Below, piece after piece: positions 51,260 through 53,379 of a stretch of DNA of 53,379 bases (the stretch's first letter is position 1; each line of letters begins with the position of its first letter). The translations under genes and the position numbers were made by a program. The DNA lies in the NCBI GenBank assembly GCA_022842885.1, contig JALHOR010000029.1:1-53379 (forward strand), given 5' to 3'. The DNA comes from Anaerolineae bacterium (GTDB lineage Bacteria; Chloroflexota; Anaerolineae; Aggregatilineales; Phototrophicaceae). Under the pieces are notes generated by a model. That model saw nothing but the letters and a program-made list of their open reading frames with translations. It was not told the origin of the DNA and did not search any database.

Positions 51260-52717
51260 TTATTCACCATGTTTTAAATCGTGCAAACAGCCACTCTTTT
51301 GCCACTGCCGACCATCTTTGGTTAATAAAGTATCACCGGCATCGGGACCCCATGTACCGCGTGAATAGAGTTCCGGTTCGCGGGCATGGTCGCCTTCCGT
51401 CCGAGCAATGATGGGGTCAAACAAACGCCATGCCGCTTCAATCTCATCATTGCGCGTGAATAACGACGCATCACCGCGCAGCGCATCCACAATCAGGCGT
51501 TCATACGCATCCGATGTTTTTTCCGCAAACGAATCTTTGTAATGAAATTCCATTTCCGATGAGCGAAATCCATTCATGCCGGGAATTTTCGCTTCAAATT
51601 GCAAATGAATACCTTCGTCGGGTTGAATGCATAAGGACAAAATATTGCGGGCAATTTTGTCACCTTCTTGGAGGTTAAACATCAAATGCGGCGGCGATTT
51701 AAATTCCACCAGAATTTTGGTGACTTTGGTGCCAAGTGCTTTACCGCAGCGCAAATAAAACGGTACGCCCCGCCAGCGCCAATTATCCACTTGCAACTTG
51801 AGCGCGGCATAAGTCGGCGTTGTTGACCCCGGCGTAACCCCTTCTGCTTGGCGATAATCGCTATACTGCCCGACCACCATATCTTCTGCTGAAACTGGGC
51901 GAATAGAAGTTATCAATTTCACTTTTTCATTGCGTAACGCCGTAGCATCAAATGCAGCAGGCGGCTCCATAGCGACCAGCGTCAGCAATTGCAGAATATG
52001 ATTCTGGAACATATCGCGCAGCACGCCAGAGCTATCATAATAGCCTGCCCGCCGCCCAACATCTACCGTTTCTGCAACCGTGATTTGCACATTGTCTATA
52101 TAATTGCGATTCCAGACGGGTTCAAAAATTGTGTTCGCAAACCGGAAGAACAACACATTCTGCGCGGTTTCTTTGCCTAAGTAATGGTCAATCCGGTACA
52201 CCTGATGTTCTTCAAACACGCGATGCACTGTTTTGTTCAATGCCTGTGCGGAGGCTAAATTTCTACCAAAAGGTTTCTCAATGATGGTGTGCCGCCATGC
52301 CCCATTTTCTTCTGCCATGCCCGCCACACCCAAATTTAGGATAATGGGTTCATACAAGTTGGGCGCAACCGATAAATAATAGAGCCGATTGGTATTTTCC
52401 CTCTCGATATTGCTTAATTCTTTACTCACTTTTTCCATATCATCCGGCTTGCTGGCATCGCCGCTGATATACCAGATATTCGGCACAAATTGCGCCCAAG
52501 TAGCATCATCAAAACTATCGGGTGCAAATTCGCGCACACCCTTTTCTTCTAATTCCCGGAACGCCTCATGCGTGTATTCCGTGCGCGACACGCCAATGAT
52601 ATTGATTTTTTCGGGCAAACGCCCTTTTTTGAACTGGTTATATAGCGCCGGAATCAGCTTGCGATGCGTTAAATCGCCCGATGCGCCAAAGATAATGATG
52701 CTCGTTGCGTCTGCCAT
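51260..52717 (-). CDS. zwf: Glucose-6-phosphate 1-dehydrogenase
   Basis: G6PD oxidises glucose-6-phosphate to the lactone with reduction of NADP and starts the oxidative pentose phosphate pathway. The N-terminal Rossmann motif is IFGASGDLTHRKLIPALY. EKPFGRNLASAQALN, the active-site signature RIDHYLGKETAQN (substrate Lys/His) and RNYIDNVQITVAET are diagnostic. The length of 485 residues is normal. The ATG overlaps the gnd stop by one base (TAATG), and pgl follows closely, so all three oxidative-branch enzymes are made from one transcript. Confidence 0.95.
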   Translation of the reverse strand: MADATSIIIFGASGDLTHRKLIPALYNQFKKGRLPEKINIIGVSRTEYTHEAFRELEEKGVREFAPDSFDDATWAQFVPNIWYISGDASKPDDMEKVSKELSNIERENTNRLYYLSVAPNLYEPIILNLGVAGMAEENGAWRHTIIEKPFGRNLASAQALNKTVHRVFEEHQVYRIDHYLGKETAQNVLFFRFANTIFEPVWNRNYIDNVQITVAETVDVGRRAGYYDSSGVLRDMFQNHILQLLTLVAMEPPAAFDATALRNEKVKLITSIRPVSAEDMVVGQYSDYRQAEGVTPGSTTPTYAALKLQVDNWRWRGVPFYLRCGKALGTKVTKILVEFKSPPHLMFNLQEGDKIARNILSLCIQPDEGIHLQFEAKIPGMNGFRSSEMEFHYKDSFAEKTSDAYERLIVDALRGDASLFTRNDEIEAAWRLFDPIIARTEGDHAREPELYSRGTWGPDAGDTLLTKDGRQWQKSGCLHDLKHGE

Positions 52718-53379
52718 TATTCGCCTACCTTCTTTACAGCGTGTCCCCCAAATTGATTCCGCATGACTGAAATCAATTTTTCAGTATAGCCATCTTCCCG
52801 CGAATGAATGCGATTTTGCAACGAGAGGGTGATAACGGGTGCTGCCACATTCAAATCAATCGCTTCAAACACTGTCCAGCGCCCTTCGCCTGAATCCGGC
52901 ACATACGCCGCGATGTCATCTAACACTTGGTCTTTTTCCAACGCATCCTGTATCAAATCCAGCAACCATGACCGAACCACACTGCCCGTCTGCCAAATGC
53001 GCGTAATATCGGCTAAATCGAGTGCAAATTCTTCTTTTTTCTTTAGGATTGCCAGCCCTTCAGCGAAAGCCTGCATCATGCCGTATTCAATCCCATTATG
53101 AATCATCTTGGTAAAATGTCCTGCTCCAGCGGGTCCCACATACCCCCAGCCCTTATCCGGCGCTGGTGCGAGTGTCTCAAAAATGGGACGCAAGTGATTT
53201 TCTACGATGTCTTTTTCGCCGCCAATCATCATGCTGTAACCTTCAGTCAGCCCCCAGATGACGCCACTGGTGCCAACATCCACAAAATGCAGTCCCTTGG
53301 CTTTGAGCGTTTCCCCATGGTGCGACGAATTTTTATAATAAGAATTGCCACCATCAATGATAATGTCACCGGCGCTCAA
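52717..53379 (-). CDS. gnd: 6-phosphogluconate dehydrogenase, decarboxylating (partial, 5' end outside the window)
   Basis: This enzyme oxidises and decarboxylates 6-phosphogluconate to ribulose-5-phosphate. The visible 220 residues lack the N-terminal NAD(P) motif, which lies beyond the right edge. The first visible codon, TTG, is internal. IIIDGGNSYYKNS, FVDVGTSGVIWGL, GPAGAGHFTKMIHNGIEYGMMQAFAEG (catalytic Lys) and the end with SGEGRWTVFEAIDL are family motifs. The short C-terminus fits the roughly 300-residue GndA/YqeC-like form rather than the 470-residue form. Confidence 0.92.
   Translation of the reverse strand: MSAGDIIIDGGNSYYKNSSHHGETLKAKGLHFVDVGTSGVIWGLTEGYSMMIGGEKDIVENHLRPIFETLAPAPDKGWGYVGPAGAGHFTKMIHNGIEYGMMQAFAEGLAILKKKEEFALDLADITRIWQTGSVVRSWLLDLIQDALEKDQVLDDIAAYVPDSGEGRWTVFEAIDLNVAAPVITLSLQNRIHSREDGYTEKLISVMRNQFGGHAVKKVGE

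Overview
The window looks like a chromosomal segment of a free-living, probably Chloroflexota-type (Anaerolineae-like) bacterium. This placement is an inference. It rests on the fused CrtYc/CrtYd-type lycopene cyclase, the large WD40/TIR protein, the NHLM-type peptide exporter, TPR proteins with a single membrane anchor, and moderate GC with extended -10 promoters (TGCTATAAT). No insertion sequence, phage gene, CRISPR array or rRNA was seen. Most genes are intact and packed in short operons.

Layout. 1-8.3 kb is housekeeping: the tail of a histidine kinase, a membrane-anchored TPR protein, tRNA-Leu(GAG), plsX, a TPR protein, trmFO, a class I aminotransferase, hflX and a coupled small membrane protein. 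8.3-12.3 kb (minus strand) holds an exported beta-propeller protein and a response regulator/histidine kinase pair. 12.3-19 kb (minus strand) is a sugar-uptake operon: binding protein, two unusually enlarged permeases and a GH2 glycosidase, ending in a clear terminator. 19.4-24.7 kb holds glgB, a sphingomyelinase-like phosphodiesterase and typA/bipA. 24.8-25.4 kb holds a peroxiredoxin-like gene with an in-frame TGA at the redox-active Cys position and a hairpin just downstream: a probable selenoprotein. 25.4-31 kb holds an SDR followed by carotenoid genes crtI-crtB, an L-lactate dehydrogenase, the lycopene cyclase and a small membrane protein. 31-35.5 kb (minus strand) is a light-response-like operon: SRPBCC protein, second carotenoid-type desaturase, photolyase and secreted alpha/beta hydrolase.

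35.7-46.7 kb is the most unusual part. A TIR-TM-WD40 receptor-like protein (two probable 7-blade propellers) is followed by two tandemly duplicated 33-codon genes. Each has its own promoter and encodes a double-glycine leader ending in ELDD(I/V)AGG and an 8-residue Gly/Pro/acidic tail. A strong terminator follows, then an NHLM-type export operon: membrane-fusion protein, C39 peptidase-ABC exporter, second NHLM ABC transporter and a Leu/Ile/Val-type binding lipoprotein. No modification enzyme is visible. The 239-bp duplication unit includes the last codons of the TIR gene, so the peptide gene lay next to the TIR gene before it duplicated.

46.7-53.4 kb returns to housekeeping: purB, an EcsC-like protein, leucyl aminopeptidase, and on the minus strand the oxidative pentose phosphate operon gnd-zwf-pgl, with gnd cut by the window edge.
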